A stretch of 64,000 nucleotides of DNA from Mycolicibacterium porcinum (GTDB lineage: Bacteria > Actinomycetota > Actinomycetes > Mycobacteriales > Mycobacteriaceae): contig MVIG01000004.1 in assembly GCA_002086835.1 (NCBI GenBank), forward strand, positions 248,001-312,000. The letters run 5' to 3'. Position numbers and translations under genes: made by a program. Position 1 is the first letter of the stretch; the number at the start of each line of letters is the position of its first letter. The notes under the pieces were generated by a model. That model searched no databases, was not told the origin of the DNA, and saw only the letters and a program-made list of their open reading frames with translations. Below are positions 19,309-26,804 of the stretch, piece after piece.

Positions 19309-20288
19309 GCCCGCGGCGCCGCGGTGGAACCGCGCACCACGAGCTTGGGTTCACACACCACGTCGACCCGGTCGCTCGTGGAGTCGATGCGCTCGACGGC
19401 TCGGCCAACGGCCAGCTCGGCCAGTTGCGCGCTGTCCTGCCCGACGGTGGTCAGGTCCACGTGGCCCAGGCCGGCCAGTGGGCTGTCGTCGAATCCGACC
19501 ACCGACACGTCCTGCGGGATGCGAACACCGGCGCGGATCAGTACGTCGACGAAGCCCAGCGCGCAGCGGTCGTTGAAGGCGAATACCGCTGTCGGTAGGG
19601 ATTGTTCGGCGCACAGCGCGGTCGCTGCGGCAGCTCCTTCACGTTCGGTAGTGCCGCCGTCGACGACGGTCGCGACAATCCCCGCCGCGGCGGCGGCGCG
19701 GCGAACGCCTTTGCGACGTTCGGCCGCGCCGGGTGCCCGACCGCCGTCCAGATAGGTGATCGCCGTGTGGCCCAGTTCGGCCAGGTGACCGACAGCCAAG
19801 CCGGCGCCGAACGTATCGTCGTTGCGGACCGCGTCCACACCGCGGACCTTGCGCGCCACCGCTACGACCGGCAGCCGGGTATCGATGTCCACCAGTTCGC
19901 GCACCGGCAGTTCGGTACCGATCAACACCAGGGCCTCCACGCGGTCGTCGAGCAGGGTCCTGACCGCGCGACGTTCGTCGTGGTGGGGGGTGACGCAGCT
20001 CAACAGCACGTCGTAGCCGCGCATCTCGGCCGCCCGGTAGACACCGTCGACCAAACCGGCGTGGAACTCCTGGCCCGCGGTGAACACCACGCCGAGAAGG
20101 TTGGAGCGCTGAGAACGCAACAACCGGGCCCGCGGGTCGGGCCGATAGCCGATCTCATCGGCGGCGCGCCGCACCCGTTCCCGCGTGGCGGCACTGGCAC
20201 CGGGGGCATCGCGCATCACGATCGACACCAGGGCACGAGATACCCCGGCATGTTGAGCCACGTCATGGAGGGTGGGCCGGTCGCGCAT
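19305..20288 (-). CDS. LacI-family transcriptional regulator (second)
   Basis: 327 residues. The N-terminal HTH TLHDVAQHAGVSRALVSIVM and hinge GYRPDPRARLLRSQRSNLLG are canonical. The sensor domain contains AFNDRCALGFVDVLIRAG and VSVVGFDDSPLAGL, which form the sugar-binding region. It is divergent from a Gfo/Idh dehydrogenase gene with 101 bp between starts. That gap holds two perfect copies of CTAGAACGTTCTAG that are very probably its operators. It likely represses both itself and the dehydrogenase/isomerase pair. Confidence 0.92.
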   Translation of the reverse strand: MRDRPTLHDVAQHAGVSRALVSIVMRDAPGASAATRERVRRAADEIGYRPDPRARLLRSQRSNLLGVVFTAGQEFHAGLVDGVYRAAEMRGYDVLLSCVTPHHDERRAVRTLLDDRVEALVLIGTELPVRELVDIDTRLPVVAVARKVRGVDAVRNDDTFGAGLAVGHLAELGHTAITYLDGGRAPGAAERRKGVRRAAAAAGIVATVVDGGTTEREGAAAATALCAEQSLPTAVFAFNDRCALGFVDVLIRAGVRIPQDVSVVGFDDSPLAGLGHVDLTTVGQDSAQLAELAVGRAVERIDSTSDRVDVVCEPKLVVRGSTAAPRA

Positions 20289-20297
20289 CCCGCCATT

Positions 20298-20311
20298 CTA
20301 GAACGTTCTAG
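20298..20311. promoter_or_regulatory. LacI operator O1 (CTAGAACGTTCTAG)
   Basis: A perfect 14-bp palindrome with the central CG typical of LacI-family operators, 10 bp from the regulator's own start codon. TTGACT at 20320-20325 just beyond it could be the -35 of the divergent dehydrogenase promoter. Confidence 0.8.
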
Positions 20312-20359
20312 GAATTTTCTTGACTAAGCCCGCCCGCGACCGCTTTACTTTCCTCAGAC

Positions 20360-20373
20360 CTAGAACGTTCTAG
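20360..20373. promoter_or_regulatory. LacI operator O2 (CTAGAACGTTCTAG)
   Basis: An identical second copy, 62 bp centre-to-centre from O1 (close to six helical turns) and 17 bp upstream of the dehydrogenase ATG. The spacing would allow two dimers, or a looped tetramer, on the same face of the DNA across the promoter. Confidence 0.8.
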
Positions 20374-20389
20374 TAGATCGGGAGTCCTC

Positions 20390-21364
20390 ATGTCGGATCA
20401 GCTGAACTTCGGCCTCATAGGCACCGGGTGGATCGGCCGCTTCCACGCCGAGTCCCTGGCATCCCGGGTTTCGGGCGCCGCACTGGCCGCCGTGGCTGAT
20501 CCGAATACCGAAGCAGCCCAATCGATCGGAGCTCCACGGGCCTATGCCGACCCCATGGAACTGATCGGCGACAGCACGATCGACGCGGTGGCCATCAGCT
20601 CCCCCGCCGCCACCCACGCCGACCTCGTGGTCGCAGCCGCCGAGGCCGGCAAACACGTCTTCTGCGAGAAGCCGATGGCGCTGACACTGGACGACGCCGA
20701 CCGCGCGATCCGCGCCGCCGAGGAGGCCGGGGTTGCGCTCCAGGTCGGATTCAACCGTCGCTTCGCGAGCGACTTCGCCTCTGCCCGTGACGCGATCGCG
20801 GCAGGTTCGATCGGCACGCCCCAGTTACTGCGGTCGCTGACCCGCGACCCCGGCATCTCCGCGGAAGTCGCGGCGCGCGTGAAACCCTGGACGATCTTCA
20901 ACGAGACCCTGATCCACGATTTCGACACATTGTGCTGGCTCAACCCAGGTGCGCGGGTGGTCGAGGTGTACGCACAAGCAGCGGCGTTGATCCATCCGCA
21001 GTTCGCAGACGCCGGGTACCTCGACACATCGGTGGTGCAGTTGCGATTCGACAACGGCGCCTTCGGGACCGCAGAGGCAAGCTTCCAGGCTTCCTACGGC
21101 TACGACGTCCGTGCGGAGATCTTCGGTTCAGAAGGTGTGCTGCTCGCGGGCCGGGCGCCCCAGCGGGCCGGCCGGCTCAACACCGAGCTCTTCCACGACG
21201 CCTATGTGGCCCAGTTCGCGCATTTCGTCGACTGCGTGCGGACAGGCAAGACCCCGCGCGTGACCGGTCACGACGCCCGTGTGGCACTCGAAATCGCTTT
21301 GGCGGCAGCAGAGTCCGTGCGCACCGGGGCTCCCGTCGCGCTCGAGGCGACGGTTCGGTCATGA
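20390..21364 (+). CDS. Gfo/Idh/MocA oxidoreductase, inositol 2-dehydrogenase-like
   Basis: 324 residues from ATG 20390. Rossmann motif FGLIGTGWIGRFHAESL, EKP in FCEKPMALT, and the substrate-pocket motifs ALQVGFNRRF and FNETLIHDFDTLCWL. It is most like NAD-dependent inositol or related cyclitol dehydrogenases. It is the first gene of a two-gene unit; its TGA overlaps the ATG of the hydroxypyruvate-isomerase-like gene by 4 bp. Two perfect LacI operators flank its promoter, so expression probably depends on a ligand different from the one sensed by the IolR-type GntR. Confidence 0.85.
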   Translation: MSDQLNFGLIGTGWIGRFHAESLASRVSGAALAAVADPNTEAAQSIGAPRAYADPMELIGDSTIDAVAISSPAATHADLVVAAAEAGKHVFCEKPMALTLDDADRAIRAAEEAGVALQVGFNRRFASDFASARDAIAAGSIGTPQLLRSLTRDPGISAEVAARVKPWTIFNETLIHDFDTLCWLNPGARVVEVYAQAAALIHPQFADAGYLDTSVVQLRFDNGAFGTAEASFQASYGYDVRAEIFGSEGVLLAGRAPQRAGRLNTELFHDAYVAQFAHFVDCVRTGKTPRVTGHDARVALEIALAAAESVRTGAPVALEATVRS

Positions 21365-22131
21365 GTTTCGAACTGGCCGTGTGCGCCGAGATGGTCTTCA
21401 CCGACCTCGACATCGTCGAGCGGGCCCGGCGGATCACCGAGCTCGGGTTCTCCGTGGAGATCTGGAGCTTCGCCGACAAGGATCTCGACGCCCTGGCCGC
21501 AACCGGAGCCCGATTCTCGTCGATGACTGGATATCTGCACGGCGACCTCTACGATGCCGACGGTGCCCGCGAGGTGGTCCGGACCGCACAGGCGGCGATC
21601 AAAGCCGCGGCGGTCCTCGGCGTTCCGCGACTCGTCGTGCATCCCGGCGAGTTGGTCGACGGACAGGCGGCCCGCCCGCAGTACCGGACCACCGGCGACA
21701 TGTGGCTGTCCGCGCTGCGTGGACTCGAAGCTCTCGGCGAACTCGGCGCCGACGCCGGCGTGACGTTCTGCCTGGAGAACCTCAACACCATCGTCGACCA
21801 TCCCGGCGTTCCGTTGGCCCGCGCCAAGGACACGCTGGCGCTCATCGAGGCCGTCGATCATCCCAACGTCAAGATGATGCTCGACCTCTATCACGCTCAG
21901 ATCGGCGAGGGAAACCTGGTCGATCTGGTGCGCCGGGCCGGTTCGGCGATCGGCGAGATCCAGGTCGCCGACGTGCCGGGTCGTTGTGAGCCGGGCACCG
22001 GCGAGATCCACTACCCCGCGGTGGCAAAGGCGTTGCGGGACAGCGGCTATACCGGACCGATCGGCATGGAGGCCTACGCGTCCGGCGACAGTGCCGCAGC
22101 ATTGGAGGCCTTCCGAGCCGCGTTCTCCTGA
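21361..22131 (+). CDS. Hydroxypyruvate isomerase-like TIM-barrel protein
   Basis: 256 residues from ATG 21361, translationally coupled to the dehydrogenase. Xylose-isomerase-like barrel with FELAVCAEMVFTDLDIVER at the N-terminus, metal/active-site segments RLVVHPGELVDG, VTFCLENLNTI and VKMMLDLYHAQIGEGNL, then GEIQVADVPGRCEPGTGEI. The DVPGR-x-EPGTGEI stretch is characteristic of hydroxypyruvate isomerase (Hyi) and related ketose epimerases. Pairing with a Gfo/Idh enzyme suggests isomerisation of the keto product. The true substrate could be a keto-sugar, not hydroxypyruvate. Confidence 0.82.
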   Translation: MSFELAVCAEMVFTDLDIVERARRITELGFSVEIWSFADKDLDALAATGARFSSMTGYLHGDLYDADGAREVVRTAQAAIKAAAVLGVPRLVVHPGELVDGQAARPQYRTTGDMWLSALRGLEALGELGADAGVTFCLENLNTIVDHPGVPLARAKDTLALIEAVDHPNVKMMLDLYHAQIGEGNLVDLVRRAGSAIGEIQVADVPGRCEPGTGEIHYPAVAKALRDSGYTGPIGMEAYASGDSAAALEAFRAAFS

Positions 22132-22220
22132 GCCGCCGAAACTAGGCTTTGTGACGGAATTCGGCACGAAACCCACCACAGAGCGTAGTTTCAGCGCGGC
22201 TGGTTGCGCACAATGACGGG

Positions 22221-22730
22221 ATGTCCGAGGCATCCTTCCCGCACGGCAACTGGGGGCGTGACGACGTCTCACCGTTGTTCAAGCCGGTCTTCGCGTTCGC
22301 CGCGTCCCCGTTCGGCTCCAGGGTGATCCGCGCGATCGTGCCGTTCGACAGGCGGGTGGTCGACCGCACCAAGGGCCGCTTCTCGTTGTTCGGCCCGCTG
22401 TCGATGCCCGAACTGCTGCTGACCACGACCGGCCGGAGATCCGGCCAACCGCGCACCTCGGTGCTCAGCTACATCCACGAAGGTGACCGCCTGCTGGTGA
22501 TGGGCAGCAACTTCGGCCAGCAGCATCATCCATCGTGGTCGAGCAATCTGGTCGCCGAACCGCAGGCGTCGATATCGATGGCGGGCCAGGACATCCCGGT
22601 CACGGCGACGTTGCTCACGGACGGCGAACGGGACGCTGCCGTACAGCGCTTTCTCGCCTACCCGATGTACCGGGCCTACCAGACCCGCACCGACCGCGAT
22701 CTGCGGGTGTTCGCGCTGACCCGCAGATAG
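22221..22730 (+). CDS. Deazaflavin (F420)-dependent nitroreductase family protein (DUF385/Ddn-like)
   Basis: 169 residues. The split-barrel core contains LLLTTTGRRSGQPRTSVLSYI and RLLVMGSNFGQQHHPSWSSNLVAEPQASI, the signature of the mycobacterial Ddn/FDOR-A family, which binds coenzyme F420 and reduces quinones or nitro compounds. A hydrophobic N-terminal helix (FKPVFAFAASPFGSRVI) may associate with the membrane, as in Ddn. It lies 89 bp after the sugar-isomerase gene and ends before a bidirectional hairpin, so it is probably its own unit within the island. Confidence 0.85.
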   Translation: MSEASFPHGNWGRDDVSPLFKPVFAFAASPFGSRVIRAIVPFDRRVVDRTKGRFSLFGPLSMPELLLTTTGRRSGQPRTSVLSYIHEGDRLLVMGSNFGQQHHPSWSSNLVAEPQASISMAGQDIPVTATLLTDGERDAAVQRFLAYPMYRAYQTRTDRDLRVFALTRR

Positions 22731-22735
22731 TGCAA

Positions 22736-22764
22736 CGCCCCGCCGGCACGCGGCCGACGGGGCG
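22736..22764. terminator. Bidirectional hairpin between convergent genes
   Basis: Arms CGCCCCG (22736-22742) and CGGGGCG (22758-22764), with a nested GGC/GCC stem, lie 6 nt after the nitroreductase-family stop and 14 nt before the ABC ATPase stop. The convergent arrangement fits a shared terminator. Confidence 0.6.
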
Positions 22765-22777
22765 CTCTAGGCGGGGA

Positions 22778-23593
22778 TCAGCGGCGCAGCTCGTGGCTGA
22801 GCGCCTCGAGTTCGTTGCCGCCTGCCATCTCCTGGGTCAGGGTTTCCAGGGAGATCTCGTCGTAGGTGCAGTCCAGCTTCTGCCGGCCGCGGTTGAGCAG
22901 GACGAAGTGGTCACCCACCATGTGCGCGTGGTGCGGGTTGTGGGTGATGAAGATGACCCCGAACCCCTGCTCCTTGGCGGCGGTGATGTAGCGCAGCACC
23001 ATCCCGGACTGCTTGACGCCGAGAGCCGCTGTCGGCTCGTCGAGGATCAGCACCCGGGCCCCGAAGAAGATCGCGCGCGCGATCGCCACACACTGACGCT
23101 GGCCACCGGAGAGCGAGCCGATCGGCGCGTCGACGTCGGGCAGGTCGATCCCCATCTTGTGCAGCTCGGAAATGGTGGTCGCGCGCATCGCCGAGATATC
23201 CAGCGACGGCAGGATGCCCTTCTTGCGCAACTCGTTTCCGAGAAAGAAGTTCCGCCACACGGGCATCAGCGAGACCACCGCGAGGTCCTGGTACACCGTC
23301 GCGATTCCGGCTTTGAGCGAGTCCTTGGGCGAGTCGAACACGGTAGGTGTGCCGTCGATCAGCAACTCCCCCTCGGTGGGTTTGTGCAGGCCCGCGATGA
23401 TCTTGATCAACGTGGACTTGCCCGCGCCGTTGTCGCCGAGCACGCCCGTCACCTCACCTGCACCCACCCGCAGGTTGATGTCCTTGAGCGCGATGATGTT
23501 TCCGTAGCTCTTGCCGACGTGTTTGAGCTCGACCAGTGGCACCGCGCCGCCCGACGGGGTCTCTGCGATAGGGGCTTCAGCAGTTGTGCTCAT
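22778..23593 (-). CDS. Sugar ABC transporter ATP-binding protein
   Basis: 271 residues with a single ABC domain: Walker A GDNGAGKST at about 53-61, signature LSGGQRQCVAIARAI, Walker B VLILDEPTAALG and the switch His in IFITHNPHHAHMV. It powers import of a carbohydrate through the permease encoded next. RbsA/MglA proteins usually have two ABC domains (~500 residues), so this is the short FrcA-like type that works as a homodimer. It is last in the order binding protein, permease, ATPase on the minus strand, under the shared 22-bp element at 25742. Confidence 0.92.
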   Translation of the reverse strand: MSTTAEAPIAETPSGGAVPLVELKHVGKSYGNIIALKDINLRVGAGEVTGVLGDNGAGKSTLIKIIAGLHKPTEGELLIDGTPTVFDSPKDSLKAGIATVYQDLAVVSLMPVWRNFFLGNELRKKGILPSLDISAMRATTISELHKMGIDLPDVDAPIGSLSGGQRQCVAIARAIFFGARVLILDEPTAALGVKQSGMVLRYITAAKEQGFGVIFITHNPHHAHMVGDHFVLLNRGRQKLDCTYDEISLETLTQEMAGGNELEALSHELRR

Positions 23594-23597
23594 CTAC

Positions 23598-24656
23598 TTA
23601 CCTTTTCGCTGCGTAGTTACGGACGACGTTGTTGGCGATCACCGCGAACAGCAGCATCCCGCCGAGGAAGAACTTGAACCAGTCCGGGTTCCAGCCGGCG
23701 TAGACGATGCCCTGGTTGGTCATGCCGAAGATGAAGGCACCGATCAGGGTTCCGACCGCGGTGCCGTAGCCACCGGTGAGCAGGCAGCCGCCGACCACCG
23801 CGGCGATGATGTAGAAGAACTCGTTGCCGATGCCCTGGCCGGACTGCACGGTGTTGAACGCGAACAGCAGATGCATGCCGACGAACCAGGCGCAGAAGCT
23901 GACCACCATGAACAGGCCGATCTTCACCTTCATCACCGGAACACCGACGGCGCGGGCGCTGTCCTGGTTGCCTCCGACCGCGAAGATCCAGTTGCCGATC
24001 TTGGTTTTGAACAGCACGTAGGTGGCAATGGCGACGAACAGGATCCACCACAACACGGTGACGCGTACCGACACCCCGAGAATGTTGAACGACGAGGCGA
24101 ATACCGCTCGGCCGGAATCGAACCCCTCCATGTCCGACACGCTCGGGGTGGCGACCTGGCCGGACAGCAGCTTGGTCACCGCGAGGTTGATGCCGGCGAG
24201 CATGAAGAAGGTGCTCAGTGTGATGAGGAACGACGGGATCTTGGTCTTCATCACCATGTAACCGTTGAAGAAGCCGACCGCGAGCGCCATCACCAGCGCC
24301 AGAACCGCACCCGTCCACAGATTCAGGTGCAGGTTGTACGACAACATCGAGGCCGACAGCGACGCCGTGGTGACAGCCACGCCCGACGACAGATCGAACT
24401 CACCGCCGATCATCAGCACGCCCACCCCGACGGCCATGATGCCGATTGTCGAACTGGCATAGAGCACGGTGGCCAGGGCTTCCGGGGTCCGGAAGGGCGG
24501 GGCGACGATCAGGAACAGTACGAAGATGCCGATCGCACCGATCGCCGCACCCATCTCCGGGCGAATCAGCAAGCGCTGCAGCTTGTTCTGTTCTTTGACC
24601 CGCTCGTCGCGGATGACTTTATGCGTTTCGAGGTTGAGGTCTGCCTGGGTACTCAT
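23598..24656 (-). CDS. Sugar ABC transporter permease (RbsC/XylH family)
   Basis: 352 residues from ATG 24656 (STQADLNLETHK); the frame extends to 24836 but that part overlaps the binding-protein gene. Multiple hydrophobic segments are seen, for example IGAIGIFVLFLIVAPPF, VGVLMIGGEFDLSSGVAV, FNGYMVMKTKIPSFLITLSTFFM and AVVGGCLLTGGYGTAVGTLIGAF. The GGEFDLSSG and GGYGTAVGTLIGA stretches are the conserved loops of the BPD_transp_2 ribose/xylose family. It forms the membrane channel of the inositol-island importer. Confidence 0.92.
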   Translation of the reverse strand: MSTQADLNLETHKVIRDERVKEQNKLQRLLIRPEMGAAIGAIGIFVLFLIVAPPFRTPEALATVLYASSTIGIMAVGVGVLMIGGEFDLSSGVAVTTASLSASMLSYNLHLNLWTGAVLALVMALAVGFFNGYMVMKTKIPSFLITLSTFFMLAGINLAVTKLLSGQVATPSVSDMEGFDSGRAVFASSFNILGVSVRVTVLWWILFVAIATYVLFKTKIGNWIFAVGGNQDSARAVGVPVMKVKIGLFMVVSFCAWFVGMHLLFAFNTVQSGQGIGNEFFYIIAAVVGGCLLTGGYGTAVGTLIGAFIFGMTNQGIVYAGWNPDWFKFFLGGMLLFAVIANNVVRNYAAKR

Positions 24657-24658
24657 GT

Positions 24659-25645
24659 CTAGCGCGTCCCGTTCTTCGCGTACTCGGCGACCGAGTCGAT
24701 GTTCGTCTTGTCGATGAACGACGGACCGGTCAGGGTCGGCTGATTGCCACCGATGACGTTGCCGTTGTTGAGGTAGAGCCAGAGTGAGTCGACGGCGAGG
24801 TAGCCCTGCAGGAACGGCTGCTGGTCGACGGCCCACTGGACGTCACCGTTCTTGATCGCGTCGACCAGTGCGGCGTTGGTGTCGAATGTCCCGACCTTGG
24901 CCGAGCTGCCGGAGTTGCGTACCGACTGCACGGCGGTGGGCGCGAACGGTGCGCCGAGCGTCACCACGTAGTCGATCGACCGGTCCTGCTGCAGCTTGGC
25001 GGTGATGGTCGACTCGACCGACGGCATGTCCTTGCCGTTGACGTTGAGCGTCTCGCTGGCGGGGAAGGTGTTCTTGACACCGGCGCAGCGGGCCTCGAGG
25101 TCGACGTGGCCTTGCTCCTGGATCACACAGAGGACCTTCTTGGCGCCTTCTTCGGCGAGCCGTCGGCCGGCTTCCTGTCCCGCGATGTACCCGTCCTGAC
25201 CGAAGTACTCCTTGACGCCGATCTTCTGCCAGGCATCGAGACCAGCGTTGAACGCGACCGTGGGAATGCCTTTGCCCGTGGCGTTTTCGATGGCGGCCTT
25301 CATGGCATCCGGCTTGGCCAGGGTCACCGCGATGCCCTGTACGCCGCTGTCCACGGCCGTCTGGACCAGGTTGGCCTGATTGGGCGCCTCGGGGTCGGAG
25401 GAGTACCGCAGTTCGATGTTGTCCTTCTTCGCCGCTGTCTCGGCGCCCTTGCGGACCAGGTCCCAGAAGGAGTCACCCGGCACCTCATGGGTGATCATCG
25501 CGATGGTGGCCCGGGGGGTGTCGACGGTTCCGCCGCCCATTCCGCCACCGTTGCTCCGCGGCTTTCCGCCGGTGCTGGAGCACCCCGCGGCGCCCATCAC
25601 CAGCACACCCGCCGCAGCTATCACCGCGAGCCGACTGAACCTCAT
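24659..25645 (-). CDS. Sugar ABC transporter substrate-binding lipoprotein
   Basis: 328 residues. The signal peptide ends in the lipobox MGAAGC at residues ~17-22, so it is anchored on the outer face of the membrane. A Gly-rich linker precedes a Peripla_BP_4 domain: TIAMITHEVPGDSFWDLVRKGAE, VDSGVQGIAVTLAKPDAM, GKGIPTVAFNAGL, and the hinge AVDQQPFLQGYLAVDSL. This is a RbsB-type sugar binder. It shares the GntR-linked operator with the inositol catabolic operon, so inositol or a related cyclitol is the likely cargo. It is the first gene of the transporter operon. Confidence 0.92.
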   Translation of the reverse strand: MRFSRLAVIAAAGVLVMGAAGCSSTGGKPRSNGGGMGGGTVDTPRATIAMITHEVPGDSFWDLVRKGAETAAKKDNIELRYSSDPEAPNQANLVQTAVDSGVQGIAVTLAKPDAMKAAIENATGKGIPTVAFNAGLDAWQKIGVKEYFGQDGYIAGQEAGRRLAEEGAKKVLCVIQEQGHVDLEARCAGVKNTFPASETLNVNGKDMPSVESTITAKLQQDRSIDYVVTLGAPFAPTAVQSVRNSGSSAKVGTFDTNAALVDAIKNGDVQWAVDQQPFLQGYLAVDSLWLYLNNGNVIGGNQPTLTGPSFIDKTNIDSVAEYAKNGTR

Positions 25646-25741
25646 TGCTTCTCCTTGCCATCGACGTCGCCGCGGTGCTTATGCGTCTGACTGACAAGCG
25701 ACACGGCCTCGCAGTCGATGTAATACCGATCACATTGGAAA

Positions 25742-25763
25742 GTCAAGACTTTGTTCGGACATT
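25742..25763 (-). promoter_or_regulatory. IolR-type operator/promoter of the ABC importer operon
   Basis: This 22-bp element recurs, identical and inverted, at 26682-26703 in front of the catabolic operon. Read toward the importer (minus strand) it ends in a TTGAC -35 element (AAGTCTTGACTTTCC), with GGTATTACAT as a possible -10 region about 15-18 nt further. The core TGTCCGAACAAAG resembles GntR-type inositol regulator sites. It is probably the target of the GntR protein encoded between the two copies. Confidence 0.75.
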
Positions 25764-25787
25764 AGGACCGCATATCAAACGCGAGAA

Positions 25788-25809
25788 CGGCACCGGAGAA
25801 CCGGTGCCG
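25788..25809 (-). terminator. Hairpin after the GntR gene
   Basis: Perfect 9-bp stem CGGCACCGG/CCGGTGCCG with an AGAA tetraloop, about 50 nt downstream of the gntR stop on the minus strand and just before the importer promoter. It would keep gntR transcription from running into the transporter genes. Confidence 0.6.
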
Positions 25810-25861
25810 CACGACCAGAAGGTTACGAAAGATGCAGGTAGAGAAGGGGTTCAGTGATTGT

Positions 25862-26626
25862 CTAACGATCAACCAGGGTGGTGTCGAAGTAGTAGCGCGA
25901 GGCGCGGTAGACGTGACTTCCGTACTCCACGATGCGCCCCGAATCGTCGAACGCCGTCCGCTCCATCACCAGCAGCGGCGCCTTCGGCTTCTCCTCGAGC
26001 AGCCGCGCCTCGTCCCGACTCGCCGCCCTGGCCCCGATCCGCTGCCGAGCCAGCCTGATGTGGACACCCCGCGAACGAAGCGACCGGTACAGGCCCGACT
26101 GCTCCAGCTGCTCCTCGTCCGGCGCGAGAGCGGCGGGCAGATAGTTGGTCATCACGGCCAACGGCTGGCCATTGGACATGCGCAGCCGGCGCATCGTCGC
26201 GACCTCGCTGCCCTGCGGGAGGTTCAACCATCCGGCGACCTCGTCGGAAGCCGGCCCGATCGAGTACTCGAGCACCTTGGTGGCCGGCTCCTGCCCCGCG
26301 CGGGCCAGGTCATCGTACAAACTGGTCAGCTCAACAGGGCGGTGCACAGGGGTCTGGACCACCTGCGTGCCGACGCCGCGTTTGCGAACCAACAGGCCCT
26401 TGTCGACGAGTTCCTGAATGGCGCGCCGAGTCGTCGGGCGAGACAGGTTGAGCCGGCTGGCCAGAGCGAGCTCGTTCTCGAACCGGTCCCCCGGCTTGAG
26501 TTGTCCGTCGAGGATCGCCTTCTCGAAAACCTGGGCGACCTGGAAGTACAGCGGCACCGGACTCGAACGGTCGAGCTCGACGGACAGCGTCGGGGTCACT
26601 CTCGCTCCGATCCTCGTGTGGTCCAC
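25862..26626 (-). CDS. GntR-family regulator of inositol catabolism (IolR-like, UTRA domain)
   Basis: 254 residues. Winged-helix GntR domain at ~20-90 (PLYFQVAQVFEKAILDGQLK, then LASRLNLSRPTTRRAIQELV and LLVRKRGVGTQV), followed by a HutC/UTRA effector-binding domain (RRLRMSNGQPLAVMTNYLP, PLLVMERTAFDDSGRIVEYG). Its location between an inositol-type importer and iolCBDEG, with an identical 22-bp element in front of each unit, strongly suggests it is the pathway repressor. The start at 26626 lies 55 bp from the upstream element, so it may autoregulate. The symbol iolR would fit but was not confirmed by comparison. Confidence 0.87.
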   Translation of the reverse strand: MDHTRIGARVTPTLSVELDRSSPVPLYFQVAQVFEKAILDGQLKPGDRFENELALASRLNLSRPTTRRAIQELVDKGLLVRKRGVGTQVVQTPVHRPVELTSLYDDLARAGQEPATKVLEYSIGPASDEVAGWLNLPQGSEVATMRRLRMSNGQPLAVMTNYLPAALAPDEEQLEQSGLYRSLRSRGVHIRLARQRIGARAASRDEARLLEEKPKAPLLVMERTAFDDSGRIVEYGSHVYRASRYYFDTTLVDR

Positions 26627-26681
26627 GCCGGGTTTGCGCGGGGCGGATTCTCAGCGTACCTGCCTAATGACTGAAAGTAAG

Positions 26682-26703
26682 AATGTCCGAACAAAGTCTT
26701 GAC
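26682..26703 (+). promoter_or_regulatory. IolR-type operator/promoter of the iol catabolic operon
   Basis: The inverted second copy of the 25742 element. On the plus strand AATGTCCGAACAAAGTC runs into a TTGAC -35 element at 26699-26703, about 100 bp before the iolC start. The overlap of operator and -35 in both copies suggests direct repression by occlusion of RNA polymerase. Confidence 0.75.
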
Positions 26704-26804
26704 ATGAGACCGTGACGGAGAGCACTCTCGACAACGAGAGCGCGGCACTCGCCACCGCTCGATTTCATGCCTACTCGCATACGCACCGCATTCGGGAGCC
26801 AACC

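Noticed and set aside
20298..20373. CTAGAACGTTCTAG read as SOS (LexA) boxes
   Set aside because: The mycobacterial LexA box needs GAAC-N4-GTTC; here GAAC and GTTC are directly adjacent, as in LacI operators, and a LacI gene is beside them.
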